From the NCBI GenBank assembly GCA_036986275.1, contig BTRG01000009.1, positions 1-57,055 of the forward strand: 57,055 bases of DNA. The letters are read 5' to 3'. The translations under genes were made by a program, and so were the position numbers. Positions 9,035 through 17,650 of the stretch are shown piece by piece (within the stretch, counting starts at the first letter, position 1; the number at the start of each line of letters is the position of its first letter). The notes beneath the pieces are model-generated. The model saw only the letters and a list, made by a program, of their open reading frames with translations. It did no database searches and had not been told where the DNA came from. This stretch comes from BTRG01 sp036986275. Lineage in GTDB: Bacteria; Pseudomonadota; Gammaproteobacteria; Acidiferrobacterales; SZUA-150.

Positions 9035-9570
9035 TGATTAGCAAGAGAAAGGGTAGCATTTTAAGGATATATAAGGGCCTGGTTTTTGGGATGGCCTGCC
9101 TACTTGCCTGGCTTCCTCTCACGGCATATGCGGAATTGAAGATTGCTTACGTGAATGCGGTTAAGGCTATTGAAGAGGCACCACAGGCAAAAGCCGCGCT
9201 AGTGAAACTGGAAGCAGAGTTTCGGCCGCGTGATAAAAAATTGGTGATGCTTCAAAGCAATATCAAGACGATGGAGGACCGCCTGGAAAAGGAGGCGCTG
9301 GTAATGAAACCCAGTGAACGGCGCAGCCTGGAAAAAGAGTTGATTGTTTCAAAGAGGAATCTGCGTCGCGCCACACAGGAATTTCGTGAAGATTATAATC
9401 TGCGCCGTAATGAAGAGTTATCGTCATTACAAAAACTGGTATACAAAGTCATTGTCGATATCGCCAAGAAAGAAAAATATGATTTAGTGGTGCATGAAGG
9501 GATCATCTATGCCAGCAAGAGCGTTGATATTACCAGCAAGGTGCTTAACAGACTTAGCAAAAAGAAATAG
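9034..9570 (+). CDS. skp: Periplasmic chaperone Skp/OmpH
   Basis: Skp holds unfolded outer-membrane proteins in the periplasm on their way to BamA. A signal peptide of about 33 residues is visible, with hydrophobic core GLVFGMACLLAWLPLTAYA and a likely cut before ELKIAYV. The mature part starts with the short core strand (KIAYVNAVKAIEEAP) and continues as a long charged coiled-coil rich in Lys, Arg and Glu (the tentacle hairpin), then returns to the core (KKEKYDLVVHEGIIYAS). Length 178 is typical. A second Met (residue 20) could start a shorter signal peptide. The ATG overlaps the bamA stop by one base. Confidence 0.94.
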   Translation: MISKRKGSILRIYKGLVFGMACLLAWLPLTAYAELKIAYVNAVKAIEEAPQAKAALVKLEAEFRPRDKKLVMLQSNIKTMEDRLEKEALVMKPSERRSLEKELIVSKRNLRRATQEFREDYNLRRNEELSSLQKLVYKVIVDIAKKEKYDLVVHEGIIYASKSVDITSKVLNRLSKKK

Positions 9571-9579
9571 TATCTGTGG

Positions 9580-10557
9580 ATGAAGTATAGTTTATCGAAA
9601 TTAATTGCGGAGGCCGGTGGTTCGATAGCGGGTGATGAGGAATATGAGATTGACGGTGTTGCGCCTTTAATACGGGCCGAAAGAAATCAACTGGCTTTTC
9701 TTAGTAATACCAAATATCTTTCATTGTTATCCGAGACTCATGCCGGTTGCGTAGTTATGTTACCTGAGAATGGTAAATACTTTTCCGGTAATAAAATACT
9801 TTCAGACAATCCCCATCTTACTTATGCACGTATAGCCGCGTTAATACATCCATATCGGTCAGTATTATCTCAAATAGATGGCACTGCTATTATTAATGTG
9901 GGCGCTAAACTACATGAGAATATCACCGTAGGGCCAGGAGTCTATATAGGGGATCATGTAGAGATAGGTGAGGGAACTGTTATAGAGGCCAATGCAGTTA
10001 TCTTTGATAATTCGGTAATAGGAAAGCGCTGTATAGTCCATGCTGGTGCCGTAGTAGGATCTGAAGGGTTCGGGTTTGCAAAAGATGGCAGCAAGTGGAT
10101 CAAGGTGCCACAGCTGGGTCGTGTAGTGTTGGGAGATGATGTAGAGATAGGCTCCAATAGCACGATAGATAGAGGCGCGTTGGACGATACGATCATTCAC
10201 GATGGTGTGAAGATCGATAATCTTGTGCAGATTGCACATAATGTCGAGATTGGAGAAGACTCTATTTTGGCGGGATGTGTAGGAGTTGCGGGTAGCGCAA
10301 CGATTGGAAAAAGATGTTCCTTCGGTGGTCAAGCAGGAGTCTCTGATCATGTAGAAATTGTCGATGATGTTCAGGTTGCCGCGCGTTCCGTCGTTGTCAA
10401 ATCAATTAAAAAACCAGGCACCTATTCATCCTGCATGAAATCGGATGAGATTAGTGTTTGGCAAAGGAAAATGGTCCGACTTAATCAGCTAAATGACATG
10501 GCGAAGCGCCTGATCACGCTAGAGAAGGCCTTAAGGAATTTGAAAGGAGAAAAATAG
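9580..10557 (+). CDS. lpxD: UDP-3-O-acylglucosamine N-acyltransferase
   Basis: LpxD adds the second 3-hydroxyacyl chain to UDP-3-O-acylglucosamine in lipid A synthesis. The 325-residue protein has the N-terminal uridine-binding domain (LIRAERNQLAFLSN), a left-handed beta-helix of hexapeptide repeats (about 100-290; many V-x-I-G turns) and a C-terminal helix. The catalytic His lies in QIAHNVEIG at residue 220, matching His239 of E. coli (341 residues). The spacing from skp is 9 bases. It is followed without a gap by fabZ. Confidence 0.97.
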   Translation: MKYSLSKLIAEAGGSIAGDEEYEIDGVAPLIRAERNQLAFLSNTKYLSLLSETHAGCVVMLPENGKYFSGNKILSDNPHLTYARIAALIHPYRSVLSQIDGTAIINVGAKLHENITVGPGVYIGDHVEIGEGTVIEANAVIFDNSVIGKRCIVHAGAVVGSEGFGFAKDGSKWIKVPQLGRVVLGDDVEIGSNSTIDRGALDDTIIHDGVKIDNLVQIAHNVEIGEDSILAGCVGVAGSATIGKRCSFGGQAGVSDHVEIVDDVQVAARSVVVKSIKKPGTYSSCMKSDEISVWQRKMVRLNQLNDMAKRLITLEKALRNLKGEK

Positions 10558-11007
10558 TTGGAAATCATTGATGTCAATCAAATTAGAAACATGTTGCCAC
10601 ATCGTTATCCATTCTTACTGTTGGACAGAATAGTGGACTATGAAATTGATGTGTATGTTAAAGCACTCAAGAATGTGACTGTAAATGAACCATTTTTTGA
10701 GGGACATTTTCCCAGCCAGCCTGTAATGCCTGGTGTATTGATACTAGAGGCAATGGCGCAAAGCTGTGGTGTTCTGACATCTATTACTTTAGGTAAATCG
10801 TTGGCCAAAGATGGCATCTATCTCTTTGTTGGGATCGATAAAGCAAGATTTAAACGGCCGGTTGTTCCAGGAGATCAACTAATACTTAAATCGACAATAA
10901 GCAGGAAATTAAGAGGCATCTGGAAATTTTCTTCAGAGGCAACAGTCGATGGTGAGTTATGTTGTAATGCTGATCTTATGTGTACCTATCAGGAAACTGA
11001 TAAATGA
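10558..11007 (+). CDS. fabZ: 3-hydroxyacyl-ACP dehydratase FabZ
   Basis: FabZ dehydrates beta-hydroxyacyl-ACP in fatty acid elongation and competes with LpxA and LpxD for the same acyl-ACP pool, which explains its place among the lpx genes. The 149-residue hot-dog protein shows the PHRYPFLLLDR start, catalytic His50 in FEGHFP and Glu64 in LILEAMAQ. The start is TTG at 10558, directly after the lpxD stop, supported by AAAGGAGA 9 bases upstream; the first Met codon downstream would remove conserved residues. It overlaps lpxA by 4 bases. Confidence 0.97.
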   Translation: MEIIDVNQIRNMLPHRYPFLLLDRIVDYEIDVYVKALKNVTVNEPFFEGHFPSQPVMPGVLILEAMAQSCGVLTSITLGKSLAKDGIYLFVGIDKARFKRPVVPGDQLILKSTISRKLRGIWKFSSEATVDGELCCNADLMCTYQETDK

Positions 11008-11774
11008 TACATGAGACAGCGATTGTTGAGACGAAAACGGCAATCGCGGAAGACGTAGAAATAGGTCCCTATAGCATCATCGGTGCAGATGTTGAGATTG
11101 GCGCCGGGACCTGGATAGGTCCACATGTAGTCATAAAGGGCCCAACATCAATTGGTAAGGATAATAAAATATATCAATATTGCTCTATCGGCGAGGACCC
11201 GCAGCACCTTTTCTATAATGGCGAAAGAACTGAACTAAAAATAGGCGATAACAATATTTTTCGGGAGTACTGCACAATCAATCGCGGGACCAAAGATGGC
11301 AGAGGCCAGACTCTCATTGGTGACAAGAATTTCTTCATGTCGTACGTTCATGTGGCCCATGACTGCGTGATAGGAAATCATACTGTATTCGCCAACTGCG
11401 CCAGTTTGGCGGGGCATGTCACGGTAGGGGACTATACGATCTTTGGTGGTTTCAGTGGTGTACATCAATATTGTTCCGTAGGTCCACATGTCATGACGGG
11501 CATCGCCACGATCAGTTTCAAGGATATCCCACCATTCCTTATGGTCTCAGGCAACACAGCCAAGCCTTATGGTCTCAATGTGCGTGGATTAAAGCAACGA
11601 GGCTTTGACGAAGAGGCTATTGGAGCACTAAAGATCGCGTATAAAAAGATATACAGATCCGGTTTATCGTTACAGCAGGCTCTGGATGGCTTAAAAGAGC
11701 TGGCATCTTCACATAAAGCAGTACAACAATTTTGTGAGTTCATCGCCTCGACTGAACGCGGCATTATTCGCTAG
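11004..11774 (+). CDS. lpxA: UDP-N-acetylglucosamine O-acyltransferase
   Basis: LpxA transfers a 3-hydroxyacyl chain from ACP to UDP-GlcNAc, the first step of lipid A synthesis. The 256 residues form a left-handed beta-helix of hexapeptide repeats with a C-terminal helical domain (from about 190). The catalytic base lies in YVHVAHDC at His119 (His125 in E. coli). The conserved DPQHLFYNGE loop and HQYCSVGPH near the acyl-length ruler are present. The ATGA junction with fabZ and a one-base overlap with lpxB point to coupled translation. Confidence 0.97.
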   Translation: MIHETAIVETKTAIAEDVEIGPYSIIGADVEIGAGTWIGPHVVIKGPTSIGKDNKIYQYCSIGEDPQHLFYNGERTELKIGDNNIFREYCTINRGTKDGRGQTLIGDKNFFMSYVHVAHDCVIGNHTVFANCASLAGHVTVGDYTIFGGFSGVHQYCSVGPHVMTGIATISFKDIPPFLMVSGNTAKPYGLNVRGLKQRGFDEEAIGALKIAYKKIYRSGLSLQQALDGLKELASSHKAVQQFCEFIASTERGIIR

Positions 11775-12961
11775 TGGAACGGAAAAACAAGCCCTGGTCT
11801 ATCGGTCTGGTTGTCGGAGAAGTTTCAGGTGACATGCTGGGTGCGGGTCTCGTTAAGCAGTTAAAAACACTCCTGGATGACGTGGAATTTCGTGGTATTG
11901 CAGGTCCACTGACTCAGGCCGAGGGGTGCAGAACCCTCTATCCTATGGAGAAGCTCTCCATCATTGGTCTGGTAGAGGCTTTAGGAAAATTTCGTGGAGT
12001 GCTGAAAATTCGCAAAGCACTGGTACGGGAATTTCTCGACAAGCCGCCAGATATTTTTATAGGCATAGATGTTCCGGACTTTAATCTGGGCCTGGAAAAG
12101 CGACTGAAGCAGGCAGGTATACCGACTGTACACTACGTCAGTCCTACAGTCTGGGCATGGCGCGGTTATCGTATCAAATACATACATAAAGCCGTGAATC
12201 GCATGCTTGCTTTATTTCCATTTGAAGAGGTTTATTACAGAAGGCATAACATACCAGTGACTTTCGTCGGCCATCCCATGGCGGAAAGAATTGAGCGAGA
12301 AGTAGACAGGAAGGCCTATCGAAAGAAGCTGGACTTGCCAGAGAATCGGACCATCATAGCCTTGTTGCCTGGTAGCAGGAGTAGCGAACTCATTCGACAC
12401 TCAAGATTGTTCATCAGAACTGTCGCCTGGTTACTGGATAAGAATGATAATTTGTTGTTCATTGCACCTTTTGTGAATCGCAAGACTCGAAAGATCTTCA
12501 ATCGCGCAGTCAATAAACTGGAGGCGTGGGATTACCCTGTCAAACAAGTGGATGGGCATTCCCGGGACGTTATGGCAGCTTCTGATATTGTATTATTGGC
12601 CTCCGGTACCGCAACACTGGAAGCCGCCATAATGAAACGATTAATGGTAATTACCTACAAGGTGTCATTTATTACTTCCTTGCTGGTGAGGGCGTTCTCG
12701 CATGTTTCGCTCTATTCCATGCCCAATAATCTTGCCGGTCATGAATTGGTACCAGAGTTTATGCAATCTGACGCTACACCAGAGAATCTTGGTGCCGCTG
12801 TAATTGAGTTATTGACTGATAAAAACAAGGCAGAAAGCATCACTACAGAACTTGGAAAGATCAGGGATCAGTTGGCGCAGGATGCCGACAAGAAGGCCGC
12901 ACAGGCAATTTACGAAGAATTACGCTTACGTTATCCCGTCAGATTTCAACAATCTGCCTGA
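11774..12961 (+). CDS. lpxB: Lipid-A-disaccharide synthase
   Basis: LpxB joins lipid X and UDP-2,3-diacylglucosamine into the lipid A disaccharide at the inner membrane face (GT19 family). At 395 residues it has the family length. The N-terminal VVGEVSGDMLGAGL and the central YVSPTVWAWRGYRIKYI and LLPGSRSSE segments are diagnostic; ASGTATLEAAIM is the nucleotide-sugar part. The start is GTG at 11774, overlapping the lpxA stop by one base, and aligns with the known N-terminus. An rnhB gene follows 7 bases later. Confidence 0.96.
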   Translation: MERKNKPWSIGLVVGEVSGDMLGAGLVKQLKTLLDDVEFRGIAGPLTQAEGCRTLYPMEKLSIIGLVEALGKFRGVLKIRKALVREFLDKPPDIFIGIDVPDFNLGLEKRLKQAGIPTVHYVSPTVWAWRGYRIKYIHKAVNRMLALFPFEEVYYRRHNIPVTFVGHPMAERIEREVDRKAYRKKLDLPENRTIIALLPGSRSSELIRHSRLFIRTVAWLLDKNDNLLFIAPFVNRKTRKIFNRAVNKLEAWDYPVKQVDGHSRDVMAASDIVLLASGTATLEAAIMKRLMVITYKVSFITSLLVRAFSHVSLYSMPNNLAGHELVPEFMQSDATPENLGAAVIELLTDKNKAESITTELGKIRDQLAQDADKKAAQAIYEELRLRYPVRFQQSA

Positions 12962-12968
12962 GACATAA

Positions 12969-13550
12969 ATGAAGGATTACAAGTTAGTTGCCGGTATTGA
13001 TGAAGCAGGACGAGGGCCATTGGCGGGGCCCGTAGTGGCGGCTGCCGTGATACTTGATCCGGAAAACAGTATAGAGGGGTTGGCAGATTCAAAGAAGCTC
13101 AGTCCCAAAAGACGGCAAATATTATCAGTTGAAATAAAACAACGTGCATATTGTTGGTCTGTTGCGCGCGCTGAAGTGGAGGAAATCGATACTATTAATA
13201 TATTACAGGCGACATTGTTGGCCATGCATCGTGCGGTAGCAGGCCTGAAGCAGACGCCTGATTACGTATTGGTGGACGGTAACCAAATGCCCGGCTGGGA
13301 TTATCAGGGGGAAACAGTTGTCAAAGGGGATGCAACTGTCCCCGAGATATCGGCTGCTTCCATTCTTGCCAAGGTGGAACGTGATGCGGTCATGCGAGCC
13401 TTCGATCAACAATATCCAGGCTATGGGTTCGCGCGTCATATGGGTTACCCGACAAAGGCCCATATCGAGGCATTGCAAGACTACGGTGTAACACCCATAC
13501 ACAGAAGAAGTTTCGCTCCCGTCAGGCGCAAAATGGACACATGCAACTAA
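12969..13550 (+). CDS. rnhB: Ribonuclease HII
   Basis: RNase HII nicks RNA-DNA hybrids and removes single ribonucleotides from DNA. The 193-residue protein begins with AGIDEAGRGPLAGPV, holding catalytic Asp11 and Glu12; further acidic residues are in VLVDGNQ and in the VERDAVM helix. The C-terminal GYPTKAHIEAL and HRRSFAPVR are typical. In many Gammaproteobacteria rnhB leads directly into dnaE; here a 14 kb secretion block on the other strand separates them. Confidence 0.97.
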   Translation: MKDYKLVAGIDEAGRGPLAGPVVAAAVILDPENSIEGLADSKKLSPKRRQILSVEIKQRAYCWSVARAEVEEIDTINILQATLLAMHRAVAGLKQTPDYVLVDGNQMPGWDYQGETVVKGDATVPEISAASILAKVERDAVMRAFDQQYPGYGFARHMGYPTKAHIEALQDYGVTPIHRRSFAPVRRKMDTCN

Positions 13551-13563
13551 CCGGGAGTAACGA

Positions 13564-13588
13564 TTCTGGTTAGCAAGCTAGGCCAGAA
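13564..13588. terminator. Weak hairpin between convergent rnhB and the protease gene
   Basis: TTCTGG (13564-13569) pairs with CCAGAA (13583-13588), with a short inner TAG/CTA match. It sits in the 43-base gap between two converging genes, where a two-way terminator is expected. There is no good T-run on either side, so the call is weak. Confidence 0.3.
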
Positions 13589-13593
13589 CAGAT

Positions 13594-15885
13594 TTATTCT
13601 GAGGTATCGGTAATGAATCGACTTATCGATAGCAAGGGAGAAAGACCTGCCCTGAAAATCGCTCTCAGACTTTCGTTTGTGCGGATGATGTCAGCTAGCG
13701 GTGGGCTGGTAGCATAATAGAGTTTGACAAATAACTGTCCCGCACGATTCGTAAGCAATGCCTGGTCACGAAACTGTCTCAGCAGTTCGACCTCGGGATG
13801 CCACAGGCTGCCGAAGGCCGCCGTGGCAATAAAACACCCACCACCGCTACTACTTGAAATATTTAGTGAAGAGTTGGCCACGGTGATAGTGATGGTCTGC
13901 GTGTTGGTCAGAGACGTATCCACTCCGTCCGTGGCGATAAAGCTGGCTGTTTGTGTGCCGATGTCTGTATTTGCCGGGGTCCAGTCAAATACACCTGTAG
14001 CAGGGTCAAAGCTCGCGCCCGCGGGAAGAGTGCCCGCACTCAGGCTCGGGCCGGGCGGGCCATCCGCATCCGTGGCGTTGACGGCAAAATTAATATTATA
14101 ACCCGGGCGCGTATCGATATCGGACAAGGCCGCAAACACGGGTGGGAAGTTCTGGAGATAGTCCAAGGTCATGGTGGCAGCCGAGGCGGAGATATTATTG
14201 ATAGTCACGCCGCTGGCATTGCCGCCATAGAGGTTGGTCGAGGGCGATGTCACCGGACTGATTTGCGTGACATTGCCGCTGTAGTAAAGATTGTCCGCAA
14301 CGCCTGAGTTGCCACCGCTGCTATCCAATGCCGCATCACCAACGGCGGCCAGCAGGTCAACACGCCTGCGTGATTGGTCGGCATTGTCATTATTGGTTCC
14401 CGGCATCCCTACCGATTCATCAATATGCCAGATGGCCAATCCGCCAAACGTGGGGGGCGATGCGCATGACAGGGTGCCATCCAGCAAACATGCAATGCCT
14501 GCGTCGTAACCCGTGTTCTGGCGGTTCTCTATCAGAAAATACTGATCAGGATTGTTGGTATTGATGCGCACGATACCCGGGATACTGCCACCGGCTTCAT
14601 TGACGGGGATGGCCAGGTCTCCGGCGGTGGGACTTGTGGCACTAATCCAGTTATGGGTGATACGGGTCCAGGCAGTAGGCAACACCGGCGTGGCGCCCGG
14701 GTCTTCGCCGGTTGTATTACCCCAGGAACCGGCACTCATCATACCCCAGTAGCCAATGCCGGCACTATCACCATCGACATCATAGAGGTCGGGCAGATTA
14801 AAGACTTCGTGACCCAGTTCGTGTGTCATGATACCCATGGTGGCCGGGTGATTGCCTTGACGTTCGCCAAAAATGGCGTATGTCAGACCATCACTCGATG
14901 TATTGACGGTCACGCCATTGACATTGGGTGCTGCCGTGCTGTAGAAGCCGTAGGCATGACCGTGTATGCGTATGGAGGTGGTGTTAACTACAAAAGTATC
15001 GCCATTCTCATCCACGCCATAGGCATTCTCATAACCGGCAAGTATGATGATAATTGCCAGTTCATTTGAAGTTACCGTGCCATCGCCTGAAGTATCAAAG
15101 ATACTGAAATCCACGCCATTGGTGCTGGCTGCCGTGATGGCTGCAAAGGCGATCTGGTTGGAGTTGGCTGTTGAGATAGTTGAATTTGTTCCGCCTGGTG
15201 TGGTGGCTCCAAGGTCCAGCCAGCCGACAATACCGTCATTGGCGACATTATTTGATTCCGTGGCCGCAGTCAGGGTTACGGCAGTATTACTGGCCGAATT
15301 AAAATAATCGGCGAGGTTTTTAGTACCGGCAAATGCCGTGGTGGTAAAGTCGGCGATAGTGGTGGCATTTCGACAGCCTGTGCACAAGGTCGCGTAATCA
15401 CTGTACGAGACAAGTATTATTAATGTGGGTATGGTGCCACTGACCGGCGTAATAGGGTTTCCGGTGGCTCTGGCGCCGATACGCGCAGGGAGCTGCAGTG
15501 GGTTTTTCGTGAGCGTTGGACGTAAATGAGGTCGTAGTGGCAGTGTGGAGGGATCGTCTTTTCCGGCTATCCATGGGCTGGGTCGCAGGGAGCTGCCGCC
15601 AGATATGCGTGCATAGACCCAGCGATGTTGGGTGTCACGGACAACGGTGTAGCCCGCGGCTGTTTCATAAAACACTCCGCGTTCATCTCCTTTGGGAACA
15701 AGAACAAGTGACTCTCCATCTGGTTGTGCCACGGTGATGGGTTTGGGCAACACGGGCATAGCCAGGGCGACGGATGTCCCCAACCAGACCAGGGCCAACA
15801 ATAAAAAGGTTAATGTGGAGACCACTCTTGCGCCAAGGCAGATTGTTTTTTTCAATGCAAAACAAATCGCTATGAGAAATATCAT
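13594..15885 (-). CDS. M6-type secreted metalloprotease with Ig-like and CFI-box C-terminal domains
   Basis: The 763-residue protein has an N-terminal hydrophobic segment (about 19-41, TLTFLLLALVWLGTSVALA) that looks like a signal peptide. Next comes a small domain (about 45-95: QPDGESLVLVPKGDERGVFYET) also found alone in the neighbouring gene. The catalytic region resembles the immune-inhibitor-A/M6 family: the zinc motif HELGH (His355, Glu356, His359) is followed by YWGMMSAGSWG, a likely Met-turn. Two Cys pairs suggest an extracytoplasmic fold. An Ig-like repeat (PPVFAALSD to ITITV, about 585-670) precedes a Gly/Ser linker and a CFIATAAFGS box starting at Cys684, a C-terminal module seen on many bacterial surface proteins. 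Position after gspN suggests it is type II secretion cargo (inference). Confidence 0.85.
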   Translation of the reverse strand: MIFLIAICFALKKTICLGARVVSTLTFLLLALVWLGTSVALAMPVLPKPITVAQPDGESLVLVPKGDERGVFYETAAGYTVVRDTQHRWVYARISGGSSLRPSPWIAGKDDPSTLPLRPHLRPTLTKNPLQLPARIGARATGNPITPVSGTIPTLIILVSYSDYATLCTGCRNATTIADFTTTAFAGTKNLADYFNSASNTAVTLTAATESNNVANDGIVGWLDLGATTPGGTNSTISTANSNQIAFAAITAASTNGVDFSIFDTSGDGTVTSNELAIIIILAGYENAYGVDENGDTFVVNTTSIRIHGHAYGFYSTAAPNVNGVTVNTSSDGLTYAIFGERQGNHPATMGIMTHELGHEVFNLPDLYDVDGDSAGIGYWGMMSAGSWGNTTGEDPGATPVLPTAWTRITHNWISATSPTAGDLAIPVNEAGGSIPGIVRINTNNPDQYFLIENRQNTGYDAGIACLLDGTLSCASPPTFGGLAIWHIDESVGMPGTNNDNADQSRRRVDLLAAVGDAALDSSGGNSGVADNLYYSGNVTQISPVTSPSTNLYGGNASGVTINNISASAATMTLDYLQNFPPVFAALSDIDTRPGYNINFAVNATDADGPPGPSLSAGTLPAGASFDPATGVFDWTPANTDIGTQTASFIATDGVDTSLTNTQTITITVANSSLNISSSSGGGCFIATAAFGSLWHPEVELLRQFRDQALLTNRAGQLFVKLYYATSPPLADIIRTNESLRAIFRAGLSPLLSISRFITDTSE

Positions 15886-16259
15886 GGCTGGGAACTATCC
15901 TTTCCACAATTGGGGAAACTGGGTCGTAAATGTTTTGGCCAATCGGCAGGCAGTTTGTGGCCTACTAAATACTCACTCGCCAGCAGACGGGTCTGATCGC
16001 AACGCGCATAGAACCAGGATTGGTTTTCAGCGCTGTATTTGACGCTATAACCGTCGGGTGTCTCGTACCAGATTCTACGTTCATCCCCATGGCCTATTAC
16101 GGTAAAGGAATAGCCATCCGGCTGCTGTAGCAGGACAGGTCGTTTCAGCATCGGTGCCTGTTTATTGAGAACCGGTGCCGCATTGCAGGCGCTAATGGCC
16201 AGACAAGCCAGAGAGAGCCCGGCAAACCATGTGCCGTGGAGTTGTAATTTAGTAAACAT
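15882..16259 (-). CDS. Free-standing copy of the protease N-terminal domain, probable lipoprotein
   Basis: The 125-residue protein starts with a signal peptide whose end, AISAC-NAAP, fits a lipobox with Cys25 as the modified residue, though Ala at the start of the lipobox-preceding core leaves some doubt between lipoprotein and ordinary secreted protein. Its body (QPDGYSFTVIGHGDERRIWY, then ETPDGYSV, then WFYAR and HLRPSF) aligns with residues about 50-125 of the downstream protease (QPDGESLVLVPKGDERGVFY, ETAAGYTV, WVYAR, HLRPTL). It therefore looks like a propeptide-type domain encoded on its own. It is coupled to the protease by an ATGA overlap. It may be an inhibitor or folding aid, or a remnant of a duplicated protease; function is not established. 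Confidence 0.75.
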   Translation of the reverse strand: MFTKLQLHGTWFAGLSLACLAISACNAAPVLNKQAPMLKRPVLLQQPDGYSFTVIGHGDERRIWYETPDGYSVKYSAENQSWFYARCDQTRLLASEYLVGHKLPADWPKHLRPSFPNCGKDSSQP

Positions 16260-16313
16260 CCCTGATAAGTGTAGACCACTCGTTTGTAAGGCTGCAGGGT
16301 AGAAAAGGAAGAA

Positions 16314-17138
16314 TCAGGGGAATTTCAGTGGTTTTGTTCTCGTATTCAGTCTCAGCAGGCGGCGGCCACCACCGAGATCCTTGCCCAACAGACTGAGCAG
16401 GGATTCCAGTTCACTGTTCCGTTGCCGTGGCGTGGCGGTGCCGTTGAAATTGAGTTGGCCGCTGCCGTATATGTCCCAATTCCCGTTTCCGGAGAGTTGC
16501 AGGGCGCCCTTGTTGGTGTTGAGTTTGAAGGTTGCGGATTTACCTTTGCCGTTTATGGTCAGCCGGTAATCCCCGAGCGGTTTTACAGGGGAGAGCTGGC
16601 TGCCTGCATTGCGCCACTGAACAATGGCCTGGCCGTGCAGGCCTTGTTGATCAAGCACCAGTTCCTCGCCCTTTATGTTTATTGTTCCTTCGGGTGCGGC
16701 GAGGCTGACCGGCGCATAGAAGCGGCCTAATGCGTTAGCGGGCAGGGTGGCGGCAAGACGGCTTGCAGTAATGGATTTGTAGCCAAGCTTGATATCAGTC
16801 GAAGCCTGGGTGTCGTCATCTTTAAGGCGAAGGTTTGCACCGAGCTTGCCGGTAAACAACCACAAGGGATGCAAGTCCCACTCGATCAGTCCAAGACGAT
16901 TGAGCTGAGAGCCCTGTTTCGCTATCAGTATGGCCTGGCCCCGCCACACCGAGCCAAGGGGCTGCGTCAGGCTGATGTTATGTGGGCCAAATCGATGCAG
17001 TCCCCAGGCCAGCCAACTGGCGGGCAGAGTGGCCAATAAAAATACAATATAGGCCAGCAAGCCAAATGCGATATAACGCCACGATTTTTTTCCTGCCGCA
17101 GAAGACCTGGTGAAGGAAAGGCGGGGAAAAAATTTCAT
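16314..17138 (-). CDS. gspN: Type II secretion system protein N
   Basis: GspN is an accessory inner-membrane protein of type II secretion, with one N-terminal helix (about 21-45, YIAFGLLAYIVFLLATLPASW) and a periplasmic beta-rich part. Typical family segments are the LGSVWRGQA stretch and the repeated glycine-rich GNGNWDIYGSGQLNFNG near the C-terminus. Length 274 is slightly above the usual 250. It overlaps gspM by 4 bases and is the last recognisable secretion gene of the operon. Its exact role is unclear and not all systems have it. Confidence 0.88.
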   Translation of the reverse strand: MKFFPRLSFTRSSAAGKKSWRYIAFGLLAYIVFLLATLPASWLAWGLHRFGPHNISLTQPLGSVWRGQAILIAKQGSQLNRLGLIEWDLHPLWLFTGKLGANLRLKDDDTQASTDIKLGYKSITASRLAATLPANALGRFYAPVSLAAPEGTINIKGEELVLDQQGLHGQAIVQWRNAGSQLSPVKPLGDYRLTINGKGKSATFKLNTNKGALQLSGNGNWDIYGSGQLNFNGTATPRQRNSELESLLSLLGKDLGGGRRLLRLNTRTKPLKFP

Positions 17139-17650
17139 TTTCCAGCGCCTTGCAAGTGAAGACGGGCATTGACCATACCTTCTTCGCTTGCCATGTCAAT
17201 ATTGGCGTTATCGACACGGAGGCCATATTTTTTATGAAGATCACTCAATAGGCTTATCAGGTTATTGAAACTTACTGCCTCCAATGTAAGACGGACGCCG
17301 CCCTGTCCGTCTGGCTCCATTTTGCTGATGTTCTGCCTCAAGCCGCGCGAATTGGCGGCCTGTTCCAAATGGGTTAGCATATTGCCGCCTGAAGTATTGT
17401 TAGGACCGCGTGTTTTCAGTTTTTTAATCTGCTTGGCCTGGACACGCATAAGCGCCAGACGATTTTGTGCCGCTGGCGTTGCTCGTTGCAAACGGGTCAG
17501 CTCACTTTGTAGAGGACGCCACAGGGCTATATAAAAAATAAAACTGCCCAGTAATACGGCCGTAAAGACAATCATGATACGTTCGCGAACTTGTAGGCCA
17601 TGCCAGCGGCCCAGCCATTGTTCGATCATAGGGTGGTTTAACAGACTCAC
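17135..17650 (-). CDS. gspM: Type II secretion system protein M
   Basis: GspM is a bitopic inner-membrane protein that pairs with GspL in the assembly platform. One helix (about 26-46, MIVFTAVLLGSFIFYIALW) is preceded by a short cytosolic part and followed by a periplasmic coiled coil (LTRLQRATPAAQNRLALMR) and a ferredoxin-like domain. Length 171 is usual. The start is GTG at 17650 in a GTGA overlap with gspL; an ATG at 17629 would shorten the protein by 7 residues. Confidence 0.92.
   Translation of the reverse strand: MSLLNHPMIEQWLGRWHGLQVRERIMIVFTAVLLGSFIFYIALWRPLQSELTRLQRATPAAQNRLALMRVQAKQIKKLKTRGPNNTSGGNMLTHLEQAANSRGLRQNISKMEPDGQGGVRLTLEAVSFNNLISLLSDLHKKYGLRVDNANIDMASEEGMVNARLHLQGAGK

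Noticed and set aside
15882..16259. Frameshifted or split 5' part of the protease gene
   Set aside because: The downstream protease has its own complete copy of the same domain and its own signal peptide, so the small gene is a separate copy and not a broken start.
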